Shown: positions 8,221-17,668 of the stretch, in pieces
How positions within the stretch are numbered: position 1 is the stretch's first letter
How the letters are laid out: each line of letters opens with the position of its first letter
DNA from: Bacillus sp. 1NLA3E
GTDB lineage: Bacteria > Bacillota > Bacilli > Bacillales > Cytobacillaceae
NCBI RefSeq assembly: GCF_000242895.2
Contig: NC_021171.1
Span: 3,444,001 to 3,508,000, forward strand
DNA length: 64,000 bases
Direction: 5' to 3'
Notes under the pieces: generated by a model
What the model saw: the letters and a program-made list of their open reading frames with translations, nothing else
The model's database searches: none
What the model was told of the DNA's origin: nothing
Translations under genes and position numbers: made by a program

Positions 8221-8880
8221 TTAATTATTTAAATCATAACGACGACCTTTAACTAGGAAATAAACATTTTCAGCAATATTAGTAACATGGTCGGCCGCTC
8301 TTTCTAAGTATCGGCACACAAACGATAATTGGGTAACCTGGGGCATAAACTCTGGACTATTTTGATTAATGACCAAAAGATCTTTAATCGATTGGCCATA
8401 TAGATCATCAACCTCATCATCCATCTCTGCCACTTTTTTTGCTTTAATGATGTCTTCTTCATCAAATGCCTCTAATGAGAGCTTTAACATCCTTGAGGTA
8501 ATTTCATGCATCATCTTAATATGTTCGATTGGTTTTACTAACGGCTCATTCCCAATTCGAATCGCAGCCTTTGCAATATTGGTAGCAAAATCGGCAATCC
8601 TCTCAATATCAGTAGCAATTTTTATCGCTACAATGATTCTTCTTAAATCAATTGCTACAGGCTGTTGTTTTGCTATTAGCAATATCGCAAAATCATTGAT
8701 TTCGTCCTCCATAATATCGGCATCTGTATCATCCTCCATGACTTTCAACGCCAACTCGACGTTCCCTGTTTCAAGAGCCTCTAAAGACTTGCCTAATGCA
8801 TCAATCGAAAAGTTTCCAATCTCAAGCAATTTATTTTGTAATTCATTTAATTCCTCATTAAATCTTTCCCGTACCACCAT
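8221..8880 (-). CDS. phoU: Phosphate transport regulator PhoU
   Basis: A 219-aa all-helical protein with two PhoU repeats; each contains an E/DxxxD metal-binding stretch (MEDDTDADIMEDEIND in the first, EMDDEVDDLYGQS in the second). PhoU proteins link Pst transporter activity to phosphate signalling and limit uptake. The ATG at 8880 is favoured over an adjacent GTG because AGGAGG lies 8 nt upstream. It is the last gene of the pst operon and is followed by a terminator. B. subtilis has a phoU-like gene elsewhere in its genome; its position directly after pstB is the common bacterial arrangement. Confidence 0.93.
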   Translation of the reverse strand: MVVRERFNEELNELQNKLLEIGNFSIDALGKSLEALETGNVELALKVMEDDTDADIMEDEINDFAILLIAKQQPVAIDLRRIIVAIKIATDIERIADFATNIAKAAIRIGNEPLVKPIEHIKMMHEITSRMLKLSLEAFDEEDIIKAKKVAEMDDEVDDLYGQSIKDLLVINQNSPEFMPQVTQLSFVCRYLERAADHVTNIAENVYFLVKGRRYDLNN

Positions 8881-8924
8881 CACTGTTGCCTCCTAATCAT
8901 TTATAAATGGGATTCAACTTGGTA

Positions 8925-9746
8925 TCAACCAAATCTTCCTGTGATATAATCTTCTGTCCGTTTGTCAGATGGAGTTGAGAAAATCTTATTGGTATTAGTA
9001 AACTCAACCACTTCTCCATTTAAAAAGAAAGCTGTTTTATCGGAAATTCTGGCAGCTTGTTGCATATTATGGGTTACGATAATAATACTCACTTCTTTTT
9101 TCAATTCTTGGACAAGTTCTTCGACTTTCAAGGTGGAGATTGGGTCCAAAGCAGATGTTGGCTCATCCATTAAAATTACATCTGGCTCAATTGCTAAACA
9201 ACGAGCAATACAAAGGCGTTGTTGTTGTCCACCAGATAGACCATATGCATTTTGATTCAAGCGGTCTTTGACCTCATCCCAAATTGCTGCACCTCGCAAA
9301 CTTTTCTCAACAATTTGATCTAGAATTTTTTTATCCCGGATTCCATGTATTTTTGGGCCGTAGGCAACATTTTCGTAAATTGATTTTGGAAACGGATTTG
9401 GTTTTTGAAACACCATTCCTACTTTTGTACGAAGTTCTTCAACTTGATAAGACTTTTCGAAAATATTTCGACCGCGATAGGAGATCACCCCTGATGTCTT
9501 GACACCTGGTACTAATTCAATCATCCGGTTTAACGTTTTTATATAGGTTGATTTTCCGCATCCTGACGGGCCGATAATCGCGGTTACTTCGTTTTCGTTA
9601 ATATCAAGGTCAATGTTTTTTAGAGCGTGATTATCTCCATACCAAAGGTTAAGTTGCTTTGTTTCATATACTATATCTTTATTTTGGCCTGGTGCTGAAT
9701 CTATTTTATTTTCATCCATAAATTTTCTCTCCAAGGTTGCATTCAT
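8925..9746 (-). CDS. pstB: Phosphate ABC transporter ATP-binding protein
   Basis: A 273-aa ATPase that drives high-affinity phosphate import through PstCA. Walker A is GPSGCGKST at 59-67, the ABC signature is LSGGQQQR, and Walker B with the D-loop reads [13 protein letters not shown]; the H-loop is [16 protein letters not shown] precedes the first ATG; the 20-odd extra N-terminal residues before the ABC fold make a start at the internal M10 possible. There is one pstB here, against two tandem copies (pstBA, pstBB) in B. subtilis. Confidence 0.96.
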   Translation of the reverse strand: MNATLERKFMDENKIDSAPGQNKDIVYETKQLNLWYGDNHALKNIDLDINENEVTAIIGPSGCGKSTYIKTLNRMIELVPGVKTSGVISYRGRNIFEKSYQVEELRTKVGMVFQKPNPFPKSIYENVAYGPKIHGIRDKKILDQIVEKSLRGAAIWDEVKDRLNQNAYGLSGGQQQRLCIARCLAIEPDVILMDEPTSALDPISTLKVEELVQELKKEVSIIIVTHNMQQAARISDKTAFFLNGEVVEFTNTNKIFSTPSDKRTEDYITGRFG

Positions 9747-9775
9747 TGTGAAAAACCTCCCTCATCCTTTATCAA

Positions 9776-10654
9776 TTAATATCGTTTTTGATATTTATTT
9801 CGAATCAACACAGCGATAGAATTCATCACAATTAATAGTGCCAACAGGACAATAATCCCTGCTGCTGCTAATGAATGAAATTCTTCTTGCGGTCTTCCTG
9901 TCCAGTTATATATTTGCATTGGGAGAACCGTAAACATGTCAAACACTGATCTTGGTAAAAATGCAAGAAATAGTGGTAATCCTAATACTACTAACGGGGC
10001 AGTTTCACCAATTGCCCTTGATAGTGCCAATATTGCGCCTGTTAAAATACCAGGAATAGCGGCCGGCATCACAACTCTAACGATGGTTTGCCATTTCGTT
10101 GCCCCCATCCCATAGGAGGCTTCTCTTAATTCCTTAGGAACAGCACGAATTGCTTCTTGTGAAGAGACAATAATAACCGGTAAAACCAGAAGACTCATTG
10201 TAAAACCTGCCGCAAGTACACTTGTTCCAAGTGCGAGCGCTCGTACAAATACTGTTAATCCTAATAATCCAAATACAATGGATGGTACCCCTGCAAGGTT
10301 TGAAATATTAATAATAATAAAGTCCGTAAATCGATTTTTCTTAGCATATTCTTCTAAATAGATGGCGGTCCCTACTCCCAAAATCAAGGAAACAGGGGCG
10401 ACAACAGCCATGAGCCATATCGATCCAATTAATGCAGTATATACACCTGCCTGCTCAGGTCGCCTTGAAGGCAGGCTTTGGAGAAATTGCAAATCCAAAT
10501 ATCCAAGTCCTTGAGTGAGTACTCGATATAATAATATTGCTAAAACCAACAGACCAAACATGGTTGCCACAAAAAAGAGTCCTCTGAAGGCAACATTGGC
10601 CACAAGTCTTGATTTCATTTTCTTTATTATCTTTGAATGTTCAACTAAATTCAT
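9776..10654 (-). CDS. pstA: Phosphate ABC transporter permease PstA
   Basis: A 292-aa membrane protein with about six transmembrane segments and the binding-protein-dependent permease motif EAsyGmGATKWQTI...P in the last cytoplasmic loop, which contacts PstB. It pairs with PstC to form the channel. Its start codon directly follows the pstC stop codon, so the two are translationally coupled and should be made in equal amounts. Confidence 0.95.
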   Translation of the reverse strand: MNLVEHSKIIKKMKSRLVANVAFRGLFFVATMFGLLVLAILLYRVLTQGLGYLDLQFLQSLPSRRPEQAGVYTALIGSIWLMAVVAPVSLILGVGTAIYLEEYAKKNRFTDFIIINISNLAGVPSIVFGLLGLTVFVRALALGTSVLAAGFTMSLLVLPVIIVSSQEAIRAVPKELREASYGMGATKWQTIVRVVMPAAIPGILTGAILALSRAIGETAPLVVLGLPLFLAFLPRSVFDMFTVLPMQIYNWTGRPQEEFHSLAAAGIIVLLALLIVMNSIAVLIRNKYQKRY

Positions 10655-11599
10655 TTAGTATTCCTCCCTAAACCGGCGAGAGATGTATTGGGCAAGAAGA
10701 TTCATAATCAAGGTAAAGACAAACAGGGTCATTCCAACAGCATAAATACTGTAATAGATCGTCGTACCATAGCCAGCATCACCTTGGCTTACTTGGACAA
10801 TATATGCTGTCATTGTTTGAATTGAACTTGTGACATCCCAGTTTAAATTTGGGGTCGAGCCCCCGGCTACGGCAACAATCATCGTTTCTCCAATTGCTCG
10901 TGAAATAGCGAGTACGACTGACGCGATAATCCCTGAAATTGCAGCAGGAAGAACTACTTTAATTGAAACCTCTAGCTTCGTGGACCCTAATGCCAATGCT
11001 CCTTCACGCATCGAATTCGGCACAGAGGACATTGCATCCTCAGACAAAGAGGCGATTAATGGCATAATCATAATTCCAATAACAATCCCTGGGCTGAGTG
11101 CATTAAATATTTCAAGGGAAGGCATAAATGAGCGCAAAATTGGCGTGACAAACGTTAAAGCAAAAAAGCCATAGACAATCGTTGGAATTCCGGCTAGGAC
11201 TTCTAAAATGGGTTTAATGATTCTACGAGAACGATCTGTCGCATATTCGCTTAAATAAATTGCAGATGCTATTCCGACAGGAACCGCAACAAGAATAGCT
11301 ATTCCTGTTGTCTTTAACGTTCCGGATACTAATGGTAATATTCCATATGAACCATGGGTTTCAGAGAATGGATACCACTTCTTTGCTGAAAAAAATTCAA
11401 TAATAGATACTTTATCGAAGAAGAGAAAGGTTTCAAATATTAGAGTAAGAACTATCCCAACTGTTGTAAGCACCGAAACAATAGCAGTCAATAACAATAA
11501 AAATGGTACTATTCTTTCAAAAATTGACCCTACACTTTGCTGTTTCTTTTTTTCCTGAATCAGTTTCTGGACAGAAAATGATTTAGTCTTTTGGATCAC
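10655..11599 (-). CDS. pstC: Phosphate ABC transporter permease PstC
   Basis: A 314-aa membrane protein with a Lys-rich cytoplasmic N-terminus, then about six transmembrane segments. The permease loop motif is EGALALGSTKLEVSIKVVLP. It forms the transmembrane pore with PstA. It lies 93 bp downstream of pstS, and the gap holds a strong hairpin. It has no promoter of its own that I can see, so it should be transcribed from the PhoP-controlled promoter ahead of pstS. Confidence 0.95.
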   Translation of the reverse strand: MIQKTKSFSVQKLIQEKKKQQSVGSIFERIVPFLLLLTAIVSVLTTVGIVLTLIFETFLFFDKVSIIEFFSAKKWYPFSETHGSYGILPLVSGTLKTTGIAILVAVPVGIASAIYLSEYATDRSRRIIKPILEVLAGIPTIVYGFFALTFVTPILRSFMPSLEIFNALSPGIVIGIMIMPLIASLSEDAMSSVPNSMREGALALGSTKLEVSIKVVLPAAISGIIASVVLAISRAIGETMIVAVAGGSTPNLNWDVTSSIQTMTAYIVQVSQGDAGYGTTIYYSIYAVGMTLFVFTLIMNLLAQYISRRFREEY

Positions 11600-11642
11600 C
11601 TTAGATAACCCCTTTCATCAACAAGAGTTAAATTACACGACA

Positions 11643-11674
11643 AGATGAGAAGCACATACTAAGTGCTTCCCACC
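11643..11674 (-). promoter_or_regulatory. Intercistronic hairpin between pstS and pstC
   Basis: On the minus strand AGGTGGGAAGCAC pairs with GTGCTTCTCATCT (with G-T pairs) around a 7-nt loop. No T run follows, so it is more likely a 3' mRNA stabiliser or partial block than a full terminator. This would leave more pstS message than pstCAB message, fitting the excess binding protein needed by ABC importers. Function is inferred. Confidence 0.55.
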
Positions 11675-11692
11675 TCATACTCATTATCAGCG

Positions 11693-12658
11693 TTACTTTA
11701 GACCTTCTAGTTTGTCTAAATCCTTCTTGTATTCTGCATCTGGAAGACGAACATATCCTACTTCTTCTGAAAGATCCGCAGCATTTTCAAGTGTATATTT
11801 CACAAAGTCATAAACTTCTGATTGATCTTTCACTGCCGAATTCTTTACGTATGTGAATAACGGACGAGATAATGGAGCATATTCACCAGATTTAATTGTC
11901 TTAGCACTTGGTGTAACAGGACCATTCCCGCCATCAACCGGTACAATTTTTAACTTATCTTTATTTTCAAGGTAGTAAGCAAAACCGAAGTAACCAATTG
12001 CATTCTTTTCTCCTTCAACACCCTGGACTAGGATATTATCGTCTTCAGATAATGTTGCGCTTTGGACAATCGGTTTTTTACCAAGGATTACTTCATCGAA
12101 ATAATCGAAAGTTCCTGAATCAGTACCAGGAGAGTAAAATTTAATTTCTTTATCTGGCCAGCTTGGACGAATGTCAGACCATTTTTTTGTTGTTCCATCT
12201 TCAAGCCACATTTTCTTCAATTCATCAACTGTTAGGTGGTCAACCCATGTATTGTCTTTATTCACAACTACTGAAAGACCATCATATGCTAATTTCATTT
12301 CTGTAAATTTAATCCCTTTTTCGTCTAATTTAGCTTTTTCTTCATCTTTAACTGGGCGTGAAGCATTACTCAATTGTGTTTCACCAGCAATAAACGCTTC
12401 AAATCCGCCACCTGTACCTGAGGACCCAACAGAAACTTTAACTCCAGGCTGTACTGTGCCATATTCTTCAACAACAGCTTCCATGATTGGATAAACTGTT
12501 GATGATCCATCCACTTTAATTTCACCTGTGAGTTGCTTATTATCTTCTCCAGCTTTGCCACCTTTTGCGTTATTGTTAGCGGCATTTCCACAAGCTGCAG
12601 TGAGCGTTAGCACTCCTCCAATTAATGCAGTTAGTGCTAATGTCTTAAAGCTTTTCAT
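11693..12658 (-). CDS. pstS: Phosphate-binding lipoprotein PstS
   Basis: A 321-aa extracellular phosphate receptor. The signal peptide has a lipobox LTAAC ending at C23, so the mature protein is lipid-anchored. The family's phosphate-binding segments DGSSTVYPI and GSSGTGGGFEAF, and later SPGTDSGTFDYF, are present. AGGGGGAAATTAGAA precedes the ATG. It is the first gene of pstSCAB-phoU and sits behind a PhoP-box array. Confidence 0.96.
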   Translation of the reverse strand: MKSFKTLALTALIGGVLTLTAACGNAANNNAKGGKAGEDNKQLTGEIKVDGSSTVYPIMEAVVEEYGTVQPGVKVSVGSSGTGGGFEAFIAGETQLSNASRPVKDEEKAKLDEKGIKFTEMKLAYDGLSVVVNKDNTWVDHLTVDELKKMWLEDGTTKKWSDIRPSWPDKEIKFYSPGTDSGTFDYFDEVILGKKPIVQSATLSEDDNILVQGVEGEKNAIGYFGFAYYLENKDKLKIVPVDGGNGPVTPSAKTIKSGEYAPLSRPLFTYVKNSAVKDQSEVYDFVKYTLENAADLSEEVGYVRLPDAEYKKDLDKLEGLK

Positions 12659-12706
12659 TTCTAATTTCCCCCTAAGGATTGTTTTTTATTTTGTCCTACA
12701 AGTTAA

Positions 12707-12781
12707 AATATACGCGTTGACTGTTAATCTGGTTTTAACTAAGTGTAAAGGTTTTGTAAATTCACATGAATCTTGTGTGAA
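12707..12781 (-). promoter_or_regulatory. PhoP-activated pst promoter with six boxes
   Basis: On the minus strand, starting at 12781, hexamers TTCACA, TTCATG, TTACAA, TTACAC, TTAAAA and TTAACA begin at offsets 0, 11, 22, 33, 43 and 54. The 11-bp (once 10-bp) spacing and TT(A/C)A(C)A sequence match the PhoP direct-repeat consensus of Bacillus. A -10 element TATATT lies at 12707-12712 and there is no good -35, as expected for a promoter that depends on PhoP. Phosphate starvation should switch on the whole operon. Confidence 0.85.
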
Positions 12782-12870
12782 TTTGTCGGTTTTTGGGTAG
12801 AATACTGTTTTTCTTAATAAAGGGCTTTATCGACTTACAATTGATATTTTTATTATCTCCAAAAACAAAA

Positions 12871-12897
12871 AAAACTGCCTCGTTATGAGACAGTTTT
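12871..12897 (-). terminator. pbpA terminator
   Basis: AAACTG-CCTC and GAGACAGTTT arms close around gttat; eight As on the plus strand give the T run on the minus strand, just past the pbpA stop codon. Confidence 0.75.
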
Positions 12898-12904
12898 CCT
12901 TTGT

Positions 12905-15061
12905 TTATTGGCCAGTAATTTGGCTACTGGTTTGATCAGTAGGTTGGCCAGCGGTTTGAGTGGCGCCTTGTTGAGTGTTAGCTTGCGCTTCGCGAGCTTG
13001 TTTTAAATTGAAATAAGCATCCATGGTTTTACTACCAATTAACAAGTTTGCCCGATTGTCTACACTTCCTTGATACGCCCATGGTACAAGCACAGCCATG
13101 GCAATCTCTGGGTTATTCGACGGTGCATATCCAACTAGACTTAAATTCATTGTCTGTGGTGGTTCTTTTCCGAATTTTTTTCGGTCTGGTCCATCATAAA
13201 ATGCTTGCGCAGTTCCCGTTTTCCCAGCTGGACTATATGCTTTCGAACCAAAATAGCTAACAGCTGTCCCTTGAGGTGCTTGCATTACTTGGCGGAAACC
13301 TTCCTGAACACGTGTAATCCAATCATCCTTCATATCAAGCCGGTTTAAAATATTAGGTGAAATTTCTTTGGTAATCGGTCCAAGTTCATTACTATCTAAA
13401 AGTGGTTCACGTATTTCCTTTACAATATGAGGCTGAATCCGATAGCCAGTATTACCAATTGTTGAAACATATTGTGCAAGTTGCATGGCTGAATACGTAT
13501 CATATTGTCCAATTGCTAAGTCAAGTAATAAACCTGGCTTTTTATCGGGTCCCTTAAATCCTGCAGTTTCATTTGGTAAATCAATCCCGGTTCTAACCCC
13601 AAGACCAAATTGACCGAACGAGTCGCGAATGGTGTTAAAGGCCTCGGTATCTATAGGTAAAGGTCCGTTTGGAACATAATGACCTTTTCCGATTGCAATG
13701 GCCGTCATAAACATATACACGTTTGATGAACGTTTAAGGGCAGTTAAATCATTCACTCTACCCATTGTTGTCCATGATTTTTTTACCGGAGTTCCTTTAA
13801 TTTTCAGTGGAGTATCAACCCATGATGATCCAGGGGAAATTGCTCCTGTGTTATACCCTGTTAAAACAGTTGCACCTTTAACAGCTGATCCAACATTGTA
13901 AGATGTCGTAAAAGTACCAAGTGCATCATCCTGCATTTCCTGTTTACCAGTTTTCTCATTTTTGACAATCCGCTTCCCGGCCATCGTTAAAATCTCACCA
14001 GTATGTGGATCCACCAGTACAACATAGGCACGGTCAAGCAAAGCGGTACCTGGCATTTTTTTTGCTGCCCACAATTCATCGGTGATGATTTGCTCAACTG
14101 CATTCTGCAGATCCATATCAATGGTTAAGACAAGATCCTTACCTCGTTGACCTTCTGATACAACCTCAGTACTTAATACATTTCCAGCTTTATCAGTTTT
14201 ATTTTTCACCTTTGCCTTTTGGCCATGGAGAACGTCTTCATACTGCATTTCAAGATAGCTTTTTCCGATACGGTCATTACGATTGTAATCTCGTGATAAA
14301 TAATAATCTAATTGATCAGATGGAAGCCCTTCATCGGAGGATGAAACATTTCCAAGCACTGATTTTAGAGTAGAAGTATAAGCATAGCTTCGCTTCCAAT
14401 CGGTAGTCGTATCTACCCCGGGAAGATTTTCTAAATTCTCACTGACTGCGGCAAATTCTTCGGCTGTCACATTTTCATTTTTCACAATTTGTGGTGTAAG
14501 CGCGTAGCCACTATTAAACTCTCTGAAAATGGCCAGTACCTCAAGATCATCTGCTGACAGGTCTTTTATTTCTTCATCGGTAATCCGCTCTAATTGGAGT
14601 TTATATATATCTTTATCATCCAACTTTTTCGCTTCGTATTTGTCCCATTCTTTTTGTTTAATTTTCTTTTTCGCCAATGCAGGGTGCTTCATAATCCAGA
14701 AATCCTTTTTATCTCGTTCCTGAACCTTTGACGCGTCTTTATCAATAAGCTTGGCTAGTCGCTCGGCTACCTTTAACATTTCTTTCTGGTCCGTTCCTTG
14801 ATACTTTGTGTAAGTAATCGCATTCAACGGAATATTATCAACAATCACTTTCCCACTTCGGTCGAACATTTTTCCGCGTGGAACGGGATTATTTACCGTG
14901 ACATCCTCAGTCCGTTCTATCTCCCGCTTAAAATCATCTCCATAAACAATTTGGACAATTCCAAGGCGAAGGATCAAAGTTGAAAACAACAAAAACACAA
15001 CAAAAAACAGCATGTTAAGACGAAACGGTACATGTGTTTTTTTCTTTTTCTTTTTATTCAC
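12905..15061 (-). CDS. pbpA: Class B penicillin-binding protein 2A
   Basis: A 718-aa peptidoglycan transpeptidase. A basic N-terminus and one membrane anchor (about residues 16-36) are followed by the dimerisation region and the transpeptidase domain. The three active-site motifs are SAVK near residue 390, SSN in [11 protein letters not shown] and KTGTA in [10 protein letters not shown]. Its place next to yqgE and sodA matches B. subtilis pbpA (PBP2A, side-wall elongation). The C-terminal tail is low-complexity Gln/Thr ([14 protein letters not shown]). It is monocistronic: an internal-deletion repeat lies upstream and a terminator downstream. Confidence 0.95.
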   Translation of the reverse strand: MNKKKKKKTHVPFRLNMLFFVVFLLFSTLILRLGIVQIVYGDDFKREIERTEDVTVNNPVPRGKMFDRSGKVIVDNIPLNAITYTKYQGTDQKEMLKVAERLAKLIDKDASKVQERDKKDFWIMKHPALAKKKIKQKEWDKYEAKKLDDKDIYKLQLERITDEEIKDLSADDLEVLAIFREFNSGYALTPQIVKNENVTAEEFAAVSENLENLPGVDTTTDWKRSYAYTSTLKSVLGNVSSSDEGLPSDQLDYYLSRDYNRNDRIGKSYLEMQYEDVLHGQKAKVKNKTDKAGNVLSTEVVSEGQRGKDLVLTIDMDLQNAVEQIITDELWAAKKMPGTALLDRAYVVLVDPHTGEILTMAGKRIVKNEKTGKQEMQDDALGTFTTSYNVGSAVKGATVLTGYNTGAISPGSSWVDTPLKIKGTPVKKSWTTMGRVNDLTALKRSSNVYMFMTAIAIGKGHYVPNGPLPIDTEAFNTIRDSFGQFGLGVRTGIDLPNETAGFKGPDKKPGLLLDLAIGQYDTYSAMQLAQYVSTIGNTGYRIQPHIVKEIREPLLDSNELGPITKEISPNILNRLDMKDDWITRVQEGFRQVMQAPQGTAVSYFGSKAYSPAGKTGTAQAFYDGPDRKKFGKEPPQTMNLSLVGYAPSNNPEIAMAVLVPWAYQGSVDNRANLLIGSKTMDAYFNLKQAREAQANTQQGATQTAGQPTDQTSSQITGQ

Positions 15062-15180
15062 TAAAGCACACTTCCTTTTGGGTTGGACCTAATTCACCAA
15101 CACCTTGTCTATTCTCCATTGTAAAAGAAAACAGGGAATTTTTCTATCTTTGAAGTGAGATTACCAATATTTTTATTTTT

Positions 15181-15278
15181 GGCTCTGTTAAATCAGAATG
15201 TTGATTTCCGTTCCAGGCACTCGCCTTCCACTCCAATCAACATTGTGAAAAAAATCAACATTGAGCTTTAACACAGCC
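15181..15278 (+). repeat. Core-deleted derivative of the GC-rich repeat
   Basis: The ends are intact: GGCTCTGTTAAA at the left and TTTAACACAGCC at the right, with both GTTGATTTCCGTTCCAGG and CCACTCCAATCAACATTG. The GC-rich palindromic middle of the full copy (compare 32257-32442) is missing. The junction reads CACTCGC-CTTCCACTCC, and CGC occurs at both breakpoints in the full copies. Total length is 98 bp against 186. Confidence 0.85.
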
Positions 15279-15334
15279 TGACTTTAGAATTGTGACCCCA
15301 AAGAAAAACGGAATGATTAACAAAAATCTTCCGT

Positions 15335-16546
15335 TCAAAGAATAGAAATATGTATTTTTCTTATAAAGAAATATATAACCGAATGTCCTGCACCCAATAT
15401 TAGCAACAATATCGGTATGCTTTTTTGTTCATCAAATAAGGTAACAGCCAGTATGAAGAAAATAATTGAAATAAATCTGCCAAAATTGAGGAATATCTCC
15501 CTTACAACAATATATTCAATTCTCATTTCAGCAGCTTTCCACCCCCTGCCGATTACATCGTATGTCATCGACATGTATGGGACAAGTAATAATGGATACG
15601 CAATTGCGATAGTGGCGGCATAGATCAGAAGTTTTATATAAGTGATATCAAATACGATTAGGAAAATCGAAGCATAAAGAATAATACCTCCTAATAAAAT
15701 GGCTTTTTTTCGGTGACTTTTTTTTAACATTCTTGAAACAAAAAGGTAAGCCAAAAACGATACACCAGAATTAATAAGGCCAAAGGTTCCCAAAGATAAT
15801 TCACTTCCAGTTGATAAAAAGACAAAAACTGAGATGACAAAGGCAAAGGTTCCTTCACGAAAGCCTTGAAAAAAGTGGGCATTGGTAATCATCCGCCAAT
15901 TAACGTCATTCCTTCTTTCAGCCAAAATTCTCTTAAAACAATATTTCCCTTGGGCTGGCCTCCTTTTTAGAAAAAAACTGAGAAAAACAGCAATGGAGAA
16001 TAATCCTAACGAGAGTCCAAAAACAATAGTATACCCAGTGAATTTTTCTAACCGTGAAATAATGAACCCTGCAGCAATGGGACCAAGCATCCCTCCTACT
16101 GAGGACAAAACTCCGAGAAACCCGTTAAAAAAGTCTCTTGTTTCCGGTTCTGTGATTTCAAAGATGAGTACATTAAAAGCTAACCAATAAAAGCCGTACC
16201 CAATACCAAGTAGTCCACCTAAAATAAGCAAAAAGTCTGCTGCCCTACTCCCGAATAACAAAACTGCAATATAAAAAAGGGCTAAAAAAGACACACCAAT
16301 TCTTAATACAACTACACGGTCAATTTTTTTTGCCCATCTTCCAGCTAGAATAAAGGTAATGGGTTGAAGCACCACTACTGCAAGATTGTATAAGCCTATA
16401 TCTGAGAATTGTCCAGATTGTTTCCACAAATAAATATTAACGAATGTATTGGAAAGTGCAGTGCTTAATGAATAGAGCCCACCAATGAGCAATAAAAATT
16501 TAAAGTCCCTTGTTAATTCGATTTCGCCAATTAATTTTTTGAACAT
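15335..16546 (-). CDS. yqgE: Major facilitator superfamily transporter YqgE
   Basis: A 403-aa membrane protein with about twelve hydrophobic segments in two halves split by a basic loop (FLKRRPAQGKYCFKRILAERRND). The loop after segment 2 has AGRWAKKIDRVV, the MFS motif A equivalent. Its position between pbpA and sodA matches B. subtilis yqgE. The substrate is unknown. A hairpin of AACGGAA and TTCCGTT overlapping its 3' end probably terminates it. Confidence 0.85.
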   Translation of the reverse strand: MFKKLIGEIELTRDFKFLLLIGGLYSLSTALSNTFVNIYLWKQSGQFSDIGLYNLAVVVLQPITFILAGRWAKKIDRVVVLRIGVSFLALFYIAVLLFGSRAADFLLILGGLLGIGYGFYWLAFNVLIFEITEPETRDFFNGFLGVLSSVGGMLGPIAAGFIISRLEKFTGYTIVFGLSLGLFSIAVFLSFFLKRRPAQGKYCFKRILAERRNDVNWRMITNAHFFQGFREGTFAFVISVFVFLSTGSELSLGTFGLINSGVSFLAYLFVSRMLKKSHRKKAILLGGIILYASIFLIVFDITYIKLLIYAATIAIAYPLLLVPYMSMTYDVIGRGWKAAEMRIEYIVVREIFLNFGRFISIIFFILAVTLFDEQKSIPILLLILGAGHSVIYFFIRKIHISIL

Positions 16547-16633
16547 AAAAAAACTCCCCTTTTATATAAAGGGTAGTTTTTACTAAAACAGTCTGGTTAT
16601 ACAAGTGGATAGAGTTATTTAATCATATTCGTT

Positions 16634-16673
16634 AAAAAGAGAAGCAGCAGGCAACAAGTGCCCACCGCTTCTC
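16634..16673 (-). terminator. sodA terminator
   Basis: GAGAAGC and GCTTCTC arms with further pairing of GGCA/TGCC are followed on the minus strand by a T run. It is 38 bases past the sodA stop codon. Confidence 0.65.
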
Positions 16674-16710
16674 AACTTCACTCCAGCGACTAGCGCTTTC
16701 GCTGTTCTTA

Positions 16711-17319
16711 TTATTTTGCTTGGTTAAAACGTTTTGTTACTTCAGCCCAATTTACTACATTCCAGAAAGAAGTAATATATTCTGGGCGACGGTTTTGGTA
16801 TTTTAAATAATATGCATGCTCCCATACATCTAAACCAAGGATTGGAGTTTTACCTTCCATTACAGGAGAATCTTGATTAGGAGAACTAGTCACTTCTAAT
16901 TCTCCATTATTAACGGAAAGCCAGGCCCAACCTGAACCAAAACGAGTTGTTGCAGCCTTTGCAAATTCTTCTTTAAAGCTTTCAAAGCTACCAAACTTTT
17001 TGTTAATTGCTTCTGCTAATTCACCTGTTGGCTCACCGCCACCATTTGGAGACAGTAGCTGCCAAAATAATGAATGATTTGCATGACCACCACCATTATT
17101 TCTTACAGCAGTACGAACAGCTTCGGGAACGGCATCTAAATTAGCGATGACTTCATCAACAGATTTCCCAAGTAGATCAGGGTTACCCTGTAATGCGTTA
17201 TTTAAGTTGGTAACATATGTGTTATGGTGTTTTGTGTGATGAATGTTCATTGTTTCTTTGTCAATGTGTGGTTCTAGTGCATCATAGGCATAAGGTAATT
17301 GCGGTAATTCAAAAGCCAT
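16711..17319 (-). CDS. sodA: Manganese superoxide dismutase
   Basis: A 202-aa enzyme converting superoxide to hydrogen peroxide and oxygen. The N-terminal metal-site region [10 protein letters not shown] and the C-terminal signature DVWEHAYY supply the His and Asp ligands. The frame opens eight codons earlier, but AAGGAGGAATTTTTA before ATG at 17319 sets the start at [11 protein letters not shown] 17-bp dyad lies about 60 bp upstream. It is monocistronic. Confidence 0.96.
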   Translation of the reverse strand: MAFELPQLPYAYDALEPHIDKETMNIHHTKHHNTYVTNLNNALQGNPDLLGKSVDEVIANLDAVPEAVRTAVRNNGGGHANHSLFWQLLSPNGGGEPTGELAEAINKKFGSFESFKEEFAKAATTRFGSGWAWLSVNNGELEVTSSPNQDSPVMEGKTPILGLDVWEHAYYLKYQNRRPEYITSFWNVVNWAEVTKRFNQAK

Positions 17320-17379
17320 TAAAAATTCCTCCTTATGTAACATTTAAGTTTACTTCAAAAACATTTCTATTATTCTCAT

Positions 17380-17396
17380 TTTAGAATGTTTCTAAA
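17380..17396. promoter_or_regulatory. 17-bp dyad upstream of sodA
   Basis: TTTAGAA-3nt-TTCTAAA is a perfect 7-3-7 inverted repeat 61 bases before the sodA start codon, near where the promoter should be. It does not match the 7-1-7 Fur, PerR or Zur boxes. It could be an operator for an unknown regulator; it is too short to be a terminator. Confidence 0.35.
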
Positions 17397-17564
17397 GGAT
17401 TACCTTTTTAATTTACCAAAGTTGGAAACTCCTATCAAATAAAATGCTCAATGAAACATAAATATAATATCCCTATACTTTTTGGATTATACTTTTATGT
17501 CCGTTTTTAATAAAGTTTCGAAAATTTGTCAAGTTTTATAACCCCTTGATTTGTCTATGATTTT

Positions 17565-17637
17565 TGTCGCATGTGACATTTCACTCCCCGTTTTAATCCA
17601 AATCAATATTGACATGCTGTTTACTTTTCTTTTTAAT
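17565..17637 (+). promoter_or_regulatory. fnr promoter and upstream palindrome
   Basis: TTGACA (17609-17614) and TTTAAT (17632-17637) are 17 bp apart and about 30 bp before the fnr start. Upstream, TGTCGCATGTGACA (17565-17578) is palindromic at 12 of 14 positions and is followed by TTTCAC. Its spacing does not fit the TGTGA-N6-TCACA Fnr site. It may bind an activator or repressor of fnr. Confidence 0.5.
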
Positions 17638-17668
17638 CAACTTGAAGGCATTCATCGAGGTGAGGAAA

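Noticed and set aside
17565-17578. Fnr box upstream of fnr
   Set aside because: The palindrome lacks the TGTGA-N6-TCACA spacing; it is kept only as an unnamed dyad.
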